A stretch of DNA of 64,000 nt from Bradyrhizobium genosp. L (GCF_015624485.1 NZ_CP061378.1:4340001-4404000); one strand, 5' to 3'; positions 45,944-55,368 are shown, numbered from the stretch's first letter. The notes: generated by a model not told the origin, from the letters alone. Program-made: numbers and translations.

Positions 45944-48409
45944 GTGATCCCTTTCAGCCGCGCAGGCACATTGCGATCGACCGCACTGGCGACCAGCCTG
46001 GCGCTGGTGGTCGGATTCGCCGCGATCACGGCCGGTGCCCGGGCGGCGGAGGATGCTCCAGCAGCGAAGCCCGCAGCCGAAAGCGCGGCTGCCAAGGCCA
46101 CCGCCAAGACGACCGCGGCCAAGCACGCTGCTCCCAAGAGCACATCTGCGAAGGCGAGCGAGACCAAGGGCAGCGCTGCCAGATCCGACGCCGCAAAGAC
46201 AACGTCTTCCAAGACGAGTGCTGACAAGACGAGCGCTTCCAAGGCTGGCGTTTCCAAGGCTGGCGCCGTCAAGCCTGAAAGTTCCAGGACTGGTAACGCC
46301 AAGGCTGACAGCACCAAGACGACCGCCGCGAAGACCGGCAAGACGACCTCATCCAAAACCGCTGCGCCCGTCGCGACCGGAGCCTTGCCGCACAAGCCAG
46401 CCGCCGTGAGCACCGTCGCACCCGCACTGGTCCCCGCGACCCGCCAGCATGCTGCACCGGCAGTGCGCAAGCCGATCACGCCTGCCGCGGTGGCAGCGAC
46501 CTCGTCGACCTCGCAAGCCGACAAGGATGCGCTGGAGAACGTCATCGAGCTCCTGCGCAAGCGCAAGGCTTCGGATGCCACCGAGGCCGAGGCCTCGATC
46601 TCCGATCCGGTGGCGCGCAAGCTCGCCGAATGGCTGATCCTGCGCAGCGAGGACAATGGCGCCTCGGTCGAGCGGTACCGCGCCTTCCTCGACGCCAATC
46701 CGAGCTGGCCGTCGCAGACCTTCCTGCGCCGCCGCATCGAGGCTTCGCTGTGGGATGACAAGCGCGACGACTCCGCCGTCTGGGCCTGGTTCCAGAATGA
46801 ATCGCCGGTCTCCGCCAAGGGCCGCTTCGCGCTGGCGAAGGCGATGATCGCGCGCGGCGACCGCGGCAATGCCGAGCGTCTCGTGCGTGAGGCCTGGCGC
46901 AATGACGGAATGAGCGAGGACACCGAGAACACCGCGCTCGATCTGTTCGGATCGTTCCTGTCCGGCGGCGACCACAAGGCGCGCATGGACGCGATGCTCT
47001 ACGGCACCGACAATGAGGCCGCAGGGCTGCGTGAGGCCAAGCGGCTCGGCTCCGGCTATGTCGCGCTGGCCAGGGCGCGCATCGCCGCCAACCGCAAGGG
47101 CGGAAACCTGCGCGCGCTGCTGGAGGCCGTGCCGCGCGAGCTCTCCGGCGACACCGGCTATCTGTTCGCCAAGATCCAGCTGCTCCGCCGCGAGGAGAAA
47201 TTTGCCGAGGCCGCGCAGCTGATGCTGGGCGCGCCGCGCGAGCCGGCCCGGATCTTCAACGTCGACGAATGGTGGGTCGAGCGCCGGCTGCTCGCGCGCA
47301 AGATGATCGACGTCAACGAATTCCGCACCGCCTATCTGATCGCCCGCGACGCGGCGCTGCCGGCCCGCGACATCTACAAGACCGAGCAGGAATTCACCTC
47401 GGGCTGGATCGCGCTGCGCTTCCTCAACGACCCCGCATTGGCCGCGCAGCACTTCGCGCGGATCGGCGTCGGCAGCGCCAACCCGACGGCGCTGGCGCGG
47501 GCCGGCTACTGGCAGGGCCGCGCCGCGGAAGCCGCCGGCCGCAGCCAGGAGGCGCGCGCCGCCTATTCGCGCGCGGCCGAGCAATCCACCAGCTATTACG
47601 GCCAGCTCGCGCGCGCCAAACTCGGCCTGCCGCAGATCGAATTGAACGGCGCGCCGCGCGGCCGCAGCGCCGAGCGGCTCGAGATCGTCCGCGCCACCAC
47701 GCTGCTCTACGAGCTCGGCGAGCGCGAGCTGGCGATCCCGATCCTCGCCGACATGGGCGACAATGGCGATCCCGAAGCGCTGGCCGGCCTCGGCGAATTG
47801 ACCGCGCGCGCCGGCGATGCCCGCGGCATGCTCCTGATGGGCAAGGCCGCGCTCAATCGCGGTCTGCCGTTCGACCACTACGCCTACCCGGTCAACGGCA
47901 TTCCCTCGTTCCGCCAGGTCGGGCCCGAGGTCGAGCCGAGCATCGTCTACGCCATCGCCCGCCAGGAGAGCGCGTTCAATCCGGCGGTGGTGTCGCCGGC
48001 CCAGGCCTACGGCCTGATGCAGGTAACGCCGGAAGCCGGCCGCTATGTCTGCAAGCGCGCCGGCATCGGCTTCGACCTCAGCCGGATGAAGACCGATCCG
48101 GTCTACAACGCGACCCTCGGCGCGGCCGAGCTCGGCGGCCTGCTCGAGGACTATCGCGGCTCCTACATCCTCACCTTCGCCGCCTACAATGCCGGCCGCG
48201 GCAGCGTGAAGAAGTGGATCGAGCGCTACGGCGATCCGCGCGATCCCAAGGTCGACGCCGTCGACTGGGTCGAGCTGATTCCGTTCTCGGAGACGCGGAA
48301 CTACGTCCAGCGCATCATGGAGAACCTGCAGGTCTACCGCGCCCGCTTCGGCGGCGGCACCAAATTGCAGATCGAGGCCGATCTGCGCCGCGGCGGCAGC
48401 GTCGAGTAA
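45944..48409 (+). CDS. slt: Soluble lytic murein transglycosylase
   Basis: Periplasmic enzyme cleaving the MurNAc-GlcNAc bond with 1,6-anhydro product. The 821-residue protein has a signal peptide (about 1-34, ending TAGARA). Residues 35 to about 185 are a low-complexity Lys/Ala/Ser/Thr segment of SKT- and AKA-like units. A superhelical U-domain (about 190-630) follows. The SLT domain (about 655-800) has the catalytic Glu in YAIARQESAFNPAVVSPAQA, plus AYGLMQVTPEAG and ILTFAAYNAGRGSVKKW. The start is GTG 45944 with GAGGA six bases before. Confidence 0.94.
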   Translation: MIPFSRAGTLRSTALATSLALVVGFAAITAGARAAEDAPAAKPAAESAAAKATAKTTAAKHAAPKSTSAKASETKGSAARSDAAKTTSSKTSADKTSASKAGVSKAGAVKPESSRTGNAKADSTKTTAAKTGKTTSSKTAAPVATGALPHKPAAVSTVAPALVPATRQHAAPAVRKPITPAAVAATSSTSQADKDALENVIELLRKRKASDATEAEASISDPVARKLAEWLILRSEDNGASVERYRAFLDANPSWPSQTFLRRRIEASLWDDKRDDSAVWAWFQNESPVSAKGRFALAKAMIARGDRGNAERLVREAWRNDGMSEDTENTALDLFGSFLSGGDHKARMDAMLYGTDNEAAGLREAKRLGSGYVALARARIAANRKGGNLRALLEAVPRELSGDTGYLFAKIQLLRREEKFAEAAQLMLGAPREPARIFNVDEWWVERRLLARKMIDVNEFRTAYLIARDAALPARDIYKTEQEFTSGWIALRFLNDPALAAQHFARIGVGSANPTALARAGYWQGRAAEAAGRSQEARAAYSRAAEQSTSYYGQLARAKLGLPQIELNGAPRGRSAERLEIVRATTLLYELGERELAIPILADMGDNGDPEALAGLGELTARAGDARGMLLMGKAALNRGLPFDHYAYPVNGIPSFRQVGPEVEPSIVYAIARQESAFNPAVVSPAQAYGLMQVTPEAGRYVCKRAGIGFDLSRMKTDPVYNATLGAAELGGLLEDYRGSYILTFAAYNAGRGSVKKWIERYGDPRDPKVDAVDWVELIPFSETRNYVQRIMENLQVYRARFGGGTKLQIEADLRRGGSVE

Positions 48410-48653
48410 TCCGGCACGGCACGATTTATCCGAATTCAATCAATATCTTGAGCCAATCCAAGACGGCTGCGCGCGCCGAACCGTCCCTGCGGTGATGTGC
48501 CGGGGGATCTCGTTCCACGTCCGTTCTTTCTCAGTCCGAGAGCATGCCGTTGTGATGGACCCCCACCACCGCAGCATGGCTGAGAATAATCGAGCACAAA
48601 CACGCCCTTCCAAATTGACCGTGCCGACAAAATCGATGCATAAGGCTCGCACC

Positions 48654-48746
48654 GGAGAGGTGGCCGAGTGGCTGAAGGCAACGCTTTGCTAAAGCGTCAT
48701 ACGGTCTCAAGCTGTATCGAGGGTTCGAATCCCTCCCTCTCCGCCA
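48654..48746 (+). tRNA. tRNA-Ser (anticodon GCT), CCA encoded
   Basis: Acceptor GGAGAGG (48654-48660) pairs with CCTCTCC (48736-48742). The discriminator is G, and CCA is encoded at 48744-48746. The anticodon stem ACGCT/AGCGT holds loop TTGCTAA with anticodon GCT at 48688-48690, reading AGC and AGU. There is a long variable arm typical of type II serine tRNA, and the T-loop reads GGTTCGAATCC. Confidence 0.97.
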
Positions 48747-48879
48747 AAATGTTTCAAATCACCTTCCGTCGGGGCAAGGCACGGTCTGCTGCATCGGCGC
48801 CGCCAGGCCGAACTGCGACATCTTTCCTGCACGCAACATGGCTATCGTCGCTGTTTCGGAGCCGCCGAGGAGCCAGGCC

Positions 48880-49611
48880 ATGAAGCAATATGTGACGGTC
48901 GGACTGGCGATCATCGCGGGAGCCGCGCTGATCGAGGTGGCGCTCGTTCCGGGGCTGCTGATCGGCGGCGCGGCGGTGCTCGCACCGAGCTACGTGCCGG
49001 GCCTGCGGCGCCGGAAGCGAAAATCTGCGACGGCGTCGCGTCGCGCGACGGCGCCCGCAGCCTCTCTTCTGCGCCAGTTGCCCGTGAGCCTGCCGCGCGC
49101 GCTGCTGCCGAAGCTCGTGCTCGGGCGAACCGTCGCCAAGACCATCACGTTCCGGATCATCGTCACGAGCCTCGACTTCACCACCAACTATCTGGTGATT
49201 GGCGAACTCGGCACCGCGGCTGGTCTGTCTTCCTTCAACCTGGTGGCTGGCCCCCTCTTCTATCTCGTCCACGAAACCGCCTGGAATTACTTCAGGTCCT
49301 CCGCGCTCGCCTCGCCCGCAGCGGACGCCCAATCCGCCGATGACAGCGGCATCGAGGTCGGCGGCATCAAGATCAGCCGCGCACTGGCCAAGACCATCAC
49401 CTACCGAACCATCGCAACTGTGGTCGACTTCACCACCAACTATGTGGTGGTGCGCAACGTCACCGAAGCGGCGATCCTCTCGGCCAGCGGCTTCATCCTC
49501 GGACCCTTCGTCTATTTCGGCCACGAGAAGGCCTGGGACTATTTCACAGCACGTGCCGAGCGCGCCGCTGAGTTGCCGATCGAGACCCGCCTCCTGCCCG
49601 CGCCGGGTTGA
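48880..49611 (+). CDS. Tandem DUF2061 membrane protein
   Basis: A 243-residue protein with an N-terminal hydrophobic helix (VGLAIIAGAALIEVALVPGL), an Arg/Lys/Ala-rich linker, and two copies of the DUF2061 motif. These are KTITFRIIVTSLDFTTNYLV to HETAWNYF (about 86-140) and KTITYRTIATVVDFTTNYVV to HEKAWDYF (about 170-225). Each copy is a predicted membrane hairpin. ATG 48880 follows GGAG. No biochemical role is known for the family; the duplication is unusual because many members are single-copy. Confidence 0.85.
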   Translation: MKQYVTVGLAIIAGAALIEVALVPGLLIGGAAVLAPSYVPGLRRRKRKSATASRRATAPAASLLRQLPVSLPRALLPKLVLGRTVAKTITFRIIVTSLDFTTNYLVIGELGTAAGLSSFNLVAGPLFYLVHETAWNYFRSSALASPAADAQSADDSGIEVGGIKISRALAKTITYRTIATVVDFTTNYVVVRNVTEAAILSASGFILGPFVYFGHEKAWDYFTARAERAAELPIETRLLPAPG

Positions 49612-49631
49612 TCGCAGCCTGTGGCTTTCCG

Positions 49632-50531
49632 CTATTTCGCTGGCGCCGCCTGCGTAGCCGCCTCCAACATCCACTCCCTGAACGCTGCGATCTTCGGCAG
49701 CCCCTGCCTGTTGTCGGGACAGACGAGATAATAGGCGAACTCCTCCATATGCACGGTGTCGAGCAGTTGAACCAACCGTCCGCTGCGCAATTCCTGCTCG
49801 ACCATCGCCGCCGGCAGCAGGCCTGCGCCCTGCCCCGACAGCACGGCCTTCAGCAACAGGCTTGAATCGTCGAACGACGGCCCGCGCGGCGCGCGCACCT
49901 CTTCGACGCCCTGGCTCTGAAACCACAGGCTCCATCCCTTGCGATCGGCATCGTGCACCTGCGGCCAGCGCGCGAGATCGGCTGGTGCCTTCGGGCGACC
50001 GAGGCGCGCCAGCAGCTCTGGCGCCGCGATCGCCACCATCTCGACCGTGACGACGCGGTCGCTGCGCAGGCCCGGGTAGCGGCCGAGACCGTGGCGCACC
50101 GCGACGTCGATGCCGCTGCGGGAAAAATCCACCAGCGTGTTGCTCGTGATGATCTGCAGATCGACCTCGGGATGCGCGCGCTGAAACGACGCCATGCGCG
50201 GCACCAGCCAGGCCGATGCGAAGAACGGCGTGACGCTCACAGTCAACGTGCCGACGTCGGCCGATGCCGCGACACGGCGCGAGGCCTCAGCGATCTGACG
50301 AAACGCATTGCGCACCGACGGCAGATAGTCGCGGCCGGCATCGGTGAGATAGATGCCGCGTGGCACGCGCTCGAACAACTTCACACCGAGATGCGCCTCG
50401 AGCGTCTTCAGCATCTGGCTCACGGCGCCCGGCGTGACGCAAAGCTCCTCGGCCGCGAGCTTCACCGAGAGATGGCGGGCCGCGGACTCGAAGGCCTTCA
50501 GGGCATTCAAAGGCGGAAGCTTCTGCTCCAT
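49632..50531 (-). CDS. LysR-family regulator, GcvA-like
   Basis: A 299-residue protein. The N-terminal winged helix (PPLNALKAFESAARHLSVKL and LCVTPGAVSQMLKTLEAHLG) matches the GcvA subgroup. A periplasmic-binding-like effector domain runs from about 95 to 295. It is divergent from an amidase-thioesterase-MFS operon, and the shared 153-base gap has two copies of a TTAGATTTTCTA motif, so it very probably controls that operon. The effector is unknown. Confidence 0.93.
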   Translation of the reverse strand: MEQKLPPLNALKAFESAARHLSVKLAAEELCVTPGAVSQMLKTLEAHLGVKLFERVPRGIYLTDAGRDYLPSVRNAFRQIAEASRRVAASADVGTLTVSVTPFFASAWLVPRMASFQRAHPEVDLQIITSNTLVDFSRSGIDVAVRHGLGRYPGLRSDRVVTVEMVAIAAPELLARLGRPKAPADLARWPQVHDADRKGWSLWFQSQGVEEVRAPRGPSFDDSSLLLKAVLSGQGAGLLPAAMVEQELRSGRLVQLLDTVHMEEFAYYLVCPDNRQGLPKIAAFREWMLEAATQAAPAK

Positions 50532-50534
50532 GAT

Positions 50535-50547
50535 TTAGATTTTCTAA
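50535..50547. promoter_or_regulatory. Candidate LysR operator, proximal copy
   Basis: TTAGA-TTT-TCTAA, a perfect inverted repeat three bases upstream of the LysR start codon, placed for autorepression. It matches the copy at 50646-50657. Confidence 0.65.
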
Positions 50548-50645
50548 TCTGAATTGGCCAGCAATTCTGGTTTGTTACGGCGGCATTTCAGCATCATATT
50601 TCGCAAACAGCCTGAACGTCAACGCAACCCAACACGTAGCCTAGA

Positions 50646-50657
50646 TTAGATTTTCTA
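50646..50657. promoter_or_regulatory. Candidate LysR operator, amidase-side copy
   Basis: TTAGATTTTCTA, extended as AGATTAGATTTTCTATCT, repeats the motif found beside the LysR start. It ends 27 bases before the amidase ATG. Confidence 0.65.
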
Positions 50658-50684
50658 TCTGATTGAACGCGATGGAATGAGACA

Positions 50685-52124
50685 ATGCTCGACCACCCGG
50701 ACGGCTTCGCCTTTCACGGTCTGATCGAAACGGGAACGCAGATCAAAAGCGGGTCCATCTCCTCGCGCGCCGTGACCGAACAACAGCTCCAACGCATCGC
50801 GACGCTGGACCAGCGCTTAGGTGCCTTTGTGTACGTGCTCGAGGAAAGCGCGCTTGCGCAAGCCGACGCCGCCGATCGAGAGATCGCGAACGGACATGAT
50901 CGGGGACCGCTCCATGGCGTCCCCATCGCGGTCAAGGATCTGTGCTGGACCGAAGGTGTGGCGACGGCGGCAGGAACGCTGGTGTGTCGCGACTTCGTCC
51001 CGACGCAAGACGCCACGGTCGTTCGACGCCTGAAGGAAGCCGGCGCGATCCTGATCGGCAAGACCCAACTCACCGAAGGCGCGTATTCGGATTACCACCC
51101 CTCGATCACGCCGGCAGTCAACCCGTGGAACTCCGATTATTGGACCGGGATTTCGTCGAGCGGTTCAGCCGTTGCCACTGCGGCAGGGCTTTGCTTCGGC
51201 TCGATCGCGTCTGATACCGGCGGCTCCATTCGATGGCCCTCCGCGGCAAACGGCGTTACCGGTCTGAAGCCGACCTGGGGACGCGTGAGCCGCCATGGCG
51301 TGTTCGAGTTGGCGGCTTCGCTCGATCATGTCGGCACCATCGCGCGCAGTGCGGCCGACAACGGGGCGATCCTCGCAGTTATCTCTGGAAGCGACCCGAG
51401 CGATCCGACAGCCAGTCATCTTCCCGTACCGGACTATCTTGCGGCCGCAGAGGCCGGCGCAGACCGGCTGCGTATCGGCATCGACCCGCAATGGAATGCG
51501 ATTGACGTCGACATGGAGACGCAATCCGCGCTTTCCACTGCGATCGCGGTGTTCGCTCAGCTCGGCGCCGACATCGTCGAGATTACGTTTCCGGACGTTA
51601 CGCAGATCATCGCCGATTGGGTGCCGAATTGCGCGGTGGAAGCCGCCGTCGCCCACGAGGCCGATTACGCCGCACACAAGGACCTCTACGGCCCAATCCT
51701 GTCATCGGTGATCAAGACCGGCGCCTCCATCTCGGGGGTGGAGTATCAGAAGATCCTGTTGCGGCGTGCAGCGTTCCGCGGACAGGTCGAGGCGCTCTTT
51801 CAGACCATCGACGTGATCCTGACGCCGATCCAACCGTTCGCGCCCCTGACACTGGCAAAGATCGCCACCCTGGGAGAGCAGCCCGACCTCATTGCCAAGC
51901 TGCAGCGCTATGCGTGTCCGTTCGACATGAGCGGCCACCCGACGCTGTCCTTCCCGGGCGGTGTAATGCGCGAGGGCATGCCGATCGGACTGCAATTGGT
52001 GGCCGGCCACTTCCAGGAGACGGCCCTGCTACGTGCGGGCTGTGCCTTCCAGGACTCAACGACATGGCATCGACGGCATCCGGTTGTTTTGGCGGCAACC
52101 ACTTCCGAGGAGGCCACGGCATGA
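50685..52124 (+). CDS. Amidase-signature hydrolase
   Basis: A 479-residue hydrolase of the Ser-cisSer-Lys amidase family. The catalytic Lys is in GVPIAVKDLCWTEG (about 86). The cis-Ser lies in WTGISSSGSAVATAAG and the nucleophile Ser in IASDTGGSIRWPSAANGVTG. The Ser-rich loop reads GISSSGSA rather than the usual GGSSGGSA. It starts an operon with a thioesterase-fold protein and an MFS transporter, suggesting uptake and hydrolysis of an amide. It is not GatA, which lies at 59431-60903. Confidence 0.92.
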   Translation: MLDHPDGFAFHGLIETGTQIKSGSISSRAVTEQQLQRIATLDQRLGAFVYVLEESALAQADAADREIANGHDRGPLHGVPIAVKDLCWTEGVATAAGTLVCRDFVPTQDATVVRRLKEAGAILIGKTQLTEGAYSDYHPSITPAVNPWNSDYWTGISSSGSAVATAAGLCFGSIASDTGGSIRWPSAANGVTGLKPTWGRVSRHGVFELAASLDHVGTIARSAADNGAILAVISGSDPSDPTASHLPVPDYLAAAEAGADRLRIGIDPQWNAIDVDMETQSALSTAIAVFAQLGADIVEITFPDVTQIIADWVPNCAVEAAVAHEADYAAHKDLYGPILSSVIKTGASISGVEYQKILLRRAAFRGQVEALFQTIDVILTPIQPFAPLTLAKIATLGEQPDLIAKLQRYACPFDMSGHPTLSFPGGVMREGMPIGLQLVAGHFQETALLRAGCAFQDSTTWHRRHPVVLAATTSEEATA

Positions 52125-52552
52125 CAGCGACGGTCGATCGGATCAACGCCACCCAAGCCGGAAGCCTGCCCGGCGAGCTGGCCTTTCAATGGATTGAAGT
52201 CGAGCAGAGTTTTGTGCGCGGCCGCTTCGACATCGGGACAAAACACTTCTCCCCTCATGGACCGCTGCACGGCGCGAGCATCGTCGCCTTGGCAGACTCC
52301 GCCTGCGGCTTCGGCTGTCTCGCTTCGTTGCCGGAAGGCGCAAGCGGCTTCGCCACCTCCGAGCTGAAGACCAACTTCATCGGCACCGCGCGCGAAGGCG
52401 GCGTGAGCTGTGAGGCGCGGCTCGTGCATGCCGGGCGCACGACACAGGTTTGGGACGCCGTGGTCCGCAGCGAGGTCACGGGGAAGACCATCGCGCTGTT
52501 CCGCTGCACCCAGATGCTGCTCACCGCATCGGCGCCCGCTGCCAACCGCTGA
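52121..52552 (+). CDS. PaaI-type hotdog thioesterase
   Basis: A 143-residue hotdog-fold protein probably hydrolysing an acyl-CoA. The core motif FSPHGPLHGASIVALADSAC has the conserved His-Gly-Gly/Ala region of PaaI. FATSELKTNFIGTAREGGVS forms the following strands. It overlaps the amidase stop by ATGA, so the two proteins are made together. The acyl group is unknown. Confidence 0.88.
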   Translation: MTATVDRINATQAGSLPGELAFQWIEVEQSFVRGRFDIGTKHFSPHGPLHGASIVALADSACGFGCLASLPEGASGFATSELKTNFIGTAREGGVSCEARLVHAGRTTQVWDAVVRSEVTGKTIALFRCTQMLLTASAPAANR

Positions 52553-52578
52553 TCGGACCAATCACAGGGAATGCCACC

Positions 52579-53835
52579 ATGATCATCGAGCAAACCAGAG
52601 CGAGGCCGTTCTACGGCTGGTTCGTCGTCGCGGCCGCCTTCGTCATCACCTTCATCGGCTTCGGCAGCGCCTACACTTTCTCGTCGTTCGTGGAGTCGCT
52701 GCAGCACGAGTTCGGCGCCTCGCGCGGCGCGGTGTCGCTGGTGTTCTCCTTTGCGGGCTTCCTCTATTTCGGCCTCGGCGTGATCTCGGGCCCACTGGCC
52801 GATCGTTGGGGCGCGCGCAATCTCGCGGCGTTTGGCATGGTGCTGATCGGCGTCGGCCTGCTGCTGGCCGGCCGCGCCCGGACCATCATGCAGGTCTATG
52901 CCGCCTACAGCATCGGCATCGGCGCCGGCGTCGGCTGCGCCTATGTGCCGACGCTCGGCGCAGTGCAGCGCTGGTTCGTCCGGCGGCGCGGCTTCGTCTC
53001 GGGGCTCGCGGTAAGCGGGATCGGCGTCGGGACGCTGGTGATGCCGCCGCTCGCGACCTGGCTGATCGCAAGCCTCGGCTGGCGCGACGCCTATGTCGTG
53101 CTCGGCATCGTGGCGGCGGTCACCGGCATCGGCGCAGCGCTGCTGATCGCCGACGATCCGCGCAGGCACGGCACCGGCCCGGACGGCGATCCGCTCGAGG
53201 CCGTCACGAGCTCACCGGCCCGCCGCGGCGTCGCGGTCGGCGATGCCGTGCGCACGCCCCGCTTCATTGGCCTCTATGCGGCGTGCCTGATCAGCGCATT
53301 CGGCGTGTTCGTGCCTTTCGTGCATCTGGTGCCGTTCGCGCTCGACCATCAGGTGGCGTCCGGCCTCGCAGTGCTGCTGCTCGGCATGATCGGCGTCGGC
53401 TCGACCGCCGGACGCTTCTTCCTCGGCGGCATCGCCGACCGCGTCGGTCGCGATGCGTTCCTGGTCGCGATGTATGTCGGGATGGCCATATCACTGGCGA
53501 TATGGGCGATCGCCGGCGGATTCTGGTCGCTGATATCATTCGCGCTGCTGTTCGGCCTGTTCTATGGCGGTTGGGTCGCGATCCTGCCTGCCGTCGTCAC
53601 CGACCATTTCGGCGGCCGCCATGTCAGCGGCATCATCGGCATCCTCTACACCAGCGTCGCCGTCGGCACGCTGCTGGGACCGAGCGCGGCAGGCTTCGTG
53701 TTCGACATCAGCCACAGCTATGTGATTCCGATCGCGATCAGCGCAGCCGCCAATCTCGTCGCCGCCGTCATCGCAAGGGCCACGATGCGAACCGCATCGC
53801 CGATCGCCGCACCGGGCGGCAAAGGCCCCCAATGA
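52579..53835 (+). CDS. MFS transporter (monocarboxylate/oxalate-formate type)
   Basis: A 418-residue, 12-helix transporter. Its N-terminus FYGWFVVAAAFVITFIGFGS and the loop GPLADRWGARNLAAFGMVL are typical of the monocarboxylate and oxalate/formate antiporter group. A central loop (about 195-215) separates the two halves. It lies 26 bases after the thioesterase gene in the LysR-controlled operon and is the likely importer of its substrate. Confidence 0.9.
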   Translation: MIIEQTRARPFYGWFVVAAAFVITFIGFGSAYTFSSFVESLQHEFGASRGAVSLVFSFAGFLYFGLGVISGPLADRWGARNLAAFGMVLIGVGLLLAGRARTIMQVYAAYSIGIGAGVGCAYVPTLGAVQRWFVRRRGFVSGLAVSGIGVGTLVMPPLATWLIASLGWRDAYVVLGIVAAVTGIGAALLIADDPRRHGTGPDGDPLEAVTSSPARRGVAVGDAVRTPRFIGLYAACLISAFGVFVPFVHLVPFALDHQVASGLAVLLLGMIGVGSTAGRFFLGGIADRVGRDAFLVAMYVGMAISLAIWAIAGGFWSLISFALLFGLFYGGWVAILPAVVTDHFGGRHVSGIIGILYTSVAVGTLLGPSAAGFVFDISHSYVIPIAISAAANLVAAVIARATMRTASPIAAPGGKGPQ

Positions 53836-53914
53836 CCTCAGAGGTAATCGATCCGGTTGGCGGCCGCGCGCATCATTGCCTCGTGGCTGCGAGCCGTGAG
53901 GGAAATCAATCGCG

Positions 53915-54232
53915 ATGGCTGTTACTTATCTGATCAAGTTCAATGTCTTGCAGGATCGGCGGGAGCGCTTCCTTGCGCTTCTCGAAGGCGTGCTCGATGC
54001 GATGCGCTCGGAGCCCATGTTCCGGGAAGCGATGCTGCATCAAGATCCGGCATCTGATAGCCGTTTCATGCTCTACGAGACCTGGGACAATCACGACGAC
54101 GTCGTGAACGTGCAGCTTCACCGGCCCTATCGACGGGCCTGGCACGAGGCATTGCCTGCGCTGCTCGCGGAAGATCGCGACATCACCATCTGGCAACCGT
54201 TACGCGCCGATCGCGCGCAGCCAAAGGCCTGA
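53915..54232 (+). CDS. ABM-fold quinol monooxygenase-like protein
   Basis: A 105-residue ferredoxin-like protein of the antibiotic-biosynthesis-monooxygenase family (AVTYLIKFNVLQDRRERFLA, MFREAMLHQDPASDSRFMLY, ETWDNHDDV). Homologues such as YgiN act on quinols without a cofactor, or degrade haem; neither can be chosen here. It follows the MFS gene after 79 bases and may be the fourth gene of that operon. Confidence 0.83.
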   Translation: MAVTYLIKFNVLQDRRERFLALLEGVLDAMRSEPMFREAMLHQDPASDSRFMLYETWDNHDDVVNVQLHRPYRRAWHEALPALLAEDRDITIWQPLRADRAQPKA

Positions 54233-54299
54233 AGGATTCTTGGGGCGGCGCCCTCGGGCACCGCGCGACTGTTGAGTGCCCGCGCAGCGGGCGATCGCG

Positions 54300-54566
54300 T
54301 CAGTTCGTCGTCATCCAGGCGCGGGCTTCGCGCTGGGCAACGGCGATCTCGCTATCCGACATCTGCTCGGCGACTTCACGGCGCAGCGCGATCGCCTCGA
54401 CGCGTCCCTTCAACGCCGCCAGGTTGAACCATTTGTGCGCCGCGACGAGGTTGACCACGCCGGAGCGGCCGCTCGCCCAGTACAGGCCGCGCTCGAACAG
54501 CACGTCCTGGATCGCGGTCGCCGCAACCGGAATGGCGCTGTCCTGATCGATGAAACCCTGAAACAT
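54300..54566 (-). CDS. Sel1-like repeat fragment protein
   Basis: An 88-residue helical protein. The segment SGVVNLVAAHKWFNLAALKG resembles a Sel1/TPR-like unit, and the tail EVAEQMSDSEIAVAQREARA resembles conserved C-termini of Sel1 proteins. It is a stand-alone single unit. GGGGAG stands eight bases before ATG 54566. The role is unknown; a scaffold or binding function would be a guess. Confidence 0.75.
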   Translation of the reverse strand: MFQGFIDQDSAIPVAATAIQDVLFERGLYWASGRSGVVNLVAAHKWFNLAALKGRVEAIALRREVAEQMSDSEIAVAQREARAWMTTN

Positions 54567-55368
54567 GGTCTAACTCCCCTTTTTGTTGTTGCCGCCCTCC
54601 CCCGAGCGCGGCCCCCGTCCACTGTCAAAACGCCTTGAAGTCCCCTGCACGATCCGCTGGATCATGTGCTCGCCGTTTGCCGGCTTGTTGGGATGAATAT
54701 GACCCGGCAAATTTGAAGAGCGGTTTAAGTATCGCGATGAACGGGATGTAAATCGGCTGCCTGCGGCGCGATCGCTGGAATCGCAGAAGTGCCTGTGCCG
54801 CAGGCACTTCTCTGCATTCGTGAACGCCGGTTTACCCTTGCTTTTGGGAAGACGATAACCATCGCGGACAATGCCGGCATGGCGCGATCGATGTCGTGCC
54901 CGGCATCGCGGGCGATCGGTCTCGGGGCTGACGGAAGGACCGCTTGGGCCGGCTGGCGGTCCACGACCACAGGCCGATGGCGTGGTCAACACGCGCAAGC
55001 GCGGTCAGACGAAGCGACGATAATGGACGGGATGTCGGAAAACGGGTGCCGGGGGCGCGGGCTGCGCGAACTGCCGGAACGAGGGGGTCGGCGAACACGT
55101 CAGGGCCAGATTTCAACGCGGCATTGGCGCCGGTGAAATTGCGGAACCAAGCGGGCTCCGCACCGAACGAAGAAATCTCGTTTCTTCTGCCGGATCGGTT
55201 TTGGAAAGGGGCCCTCTCCGAAATTCGATCCAGCCGTTTGACCTGATGTCTCGCCGACACCCTCTTTCGTCGACCAGGGCTTTTGGAAGGACGTGCCTCT
55301 CAGCAATCCGTCCGGCCCTCGCGACGTGCCGGCGTCAAGCCGCCGGCAAGCCTCTCGAGGTGAGAAGC
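54567..55368. other. Gene-poor region, first half
   Basis: About 800 bases with no frame that has both a ribosome site and protein-like composition. Open frames here are Arg/Ser-rich shadows. It contains the perfect hairpin at 54785-54811. It may be decayed sequence or hold an unannotated RNA. Confidence 0.5.
54785..54811. repeat. Perfect 11-bp hairpin, copy 1
   Basis: AGAAGTGCCTG (54785-54795) and CAGGCACTTCT (54801-54811) enclose TGCCG. The same hairpin recurs with one arm mismatch at 55697-55721, on the other side of the small peptide gene. Confidence 0.85.

Noticed and set aside
46349..48439. 696-codon frame opposite slt, and similar very long frames opposite the CDF genes (28645-30675), the cyclase (24303-25976) and rsh (38497-40257)
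   Set aside because: All are antisense shadows of well-supported genes, caused by high GC at third codon positions. Their compositions are atypical.
50685..52124. Second gatA
   Set aside because: The Ser-loop differs from GatA, it sits in a transporter operon, and a complete gatA exists at 59431-60903.
54789..55136. 115-codon plus-strand frame in the gene-poor region
   Set aside because: It begins inside a hairpin, lacks a ribosome site and is low-complexity with many Arg, Gly and Ser; no protein-like pattern.
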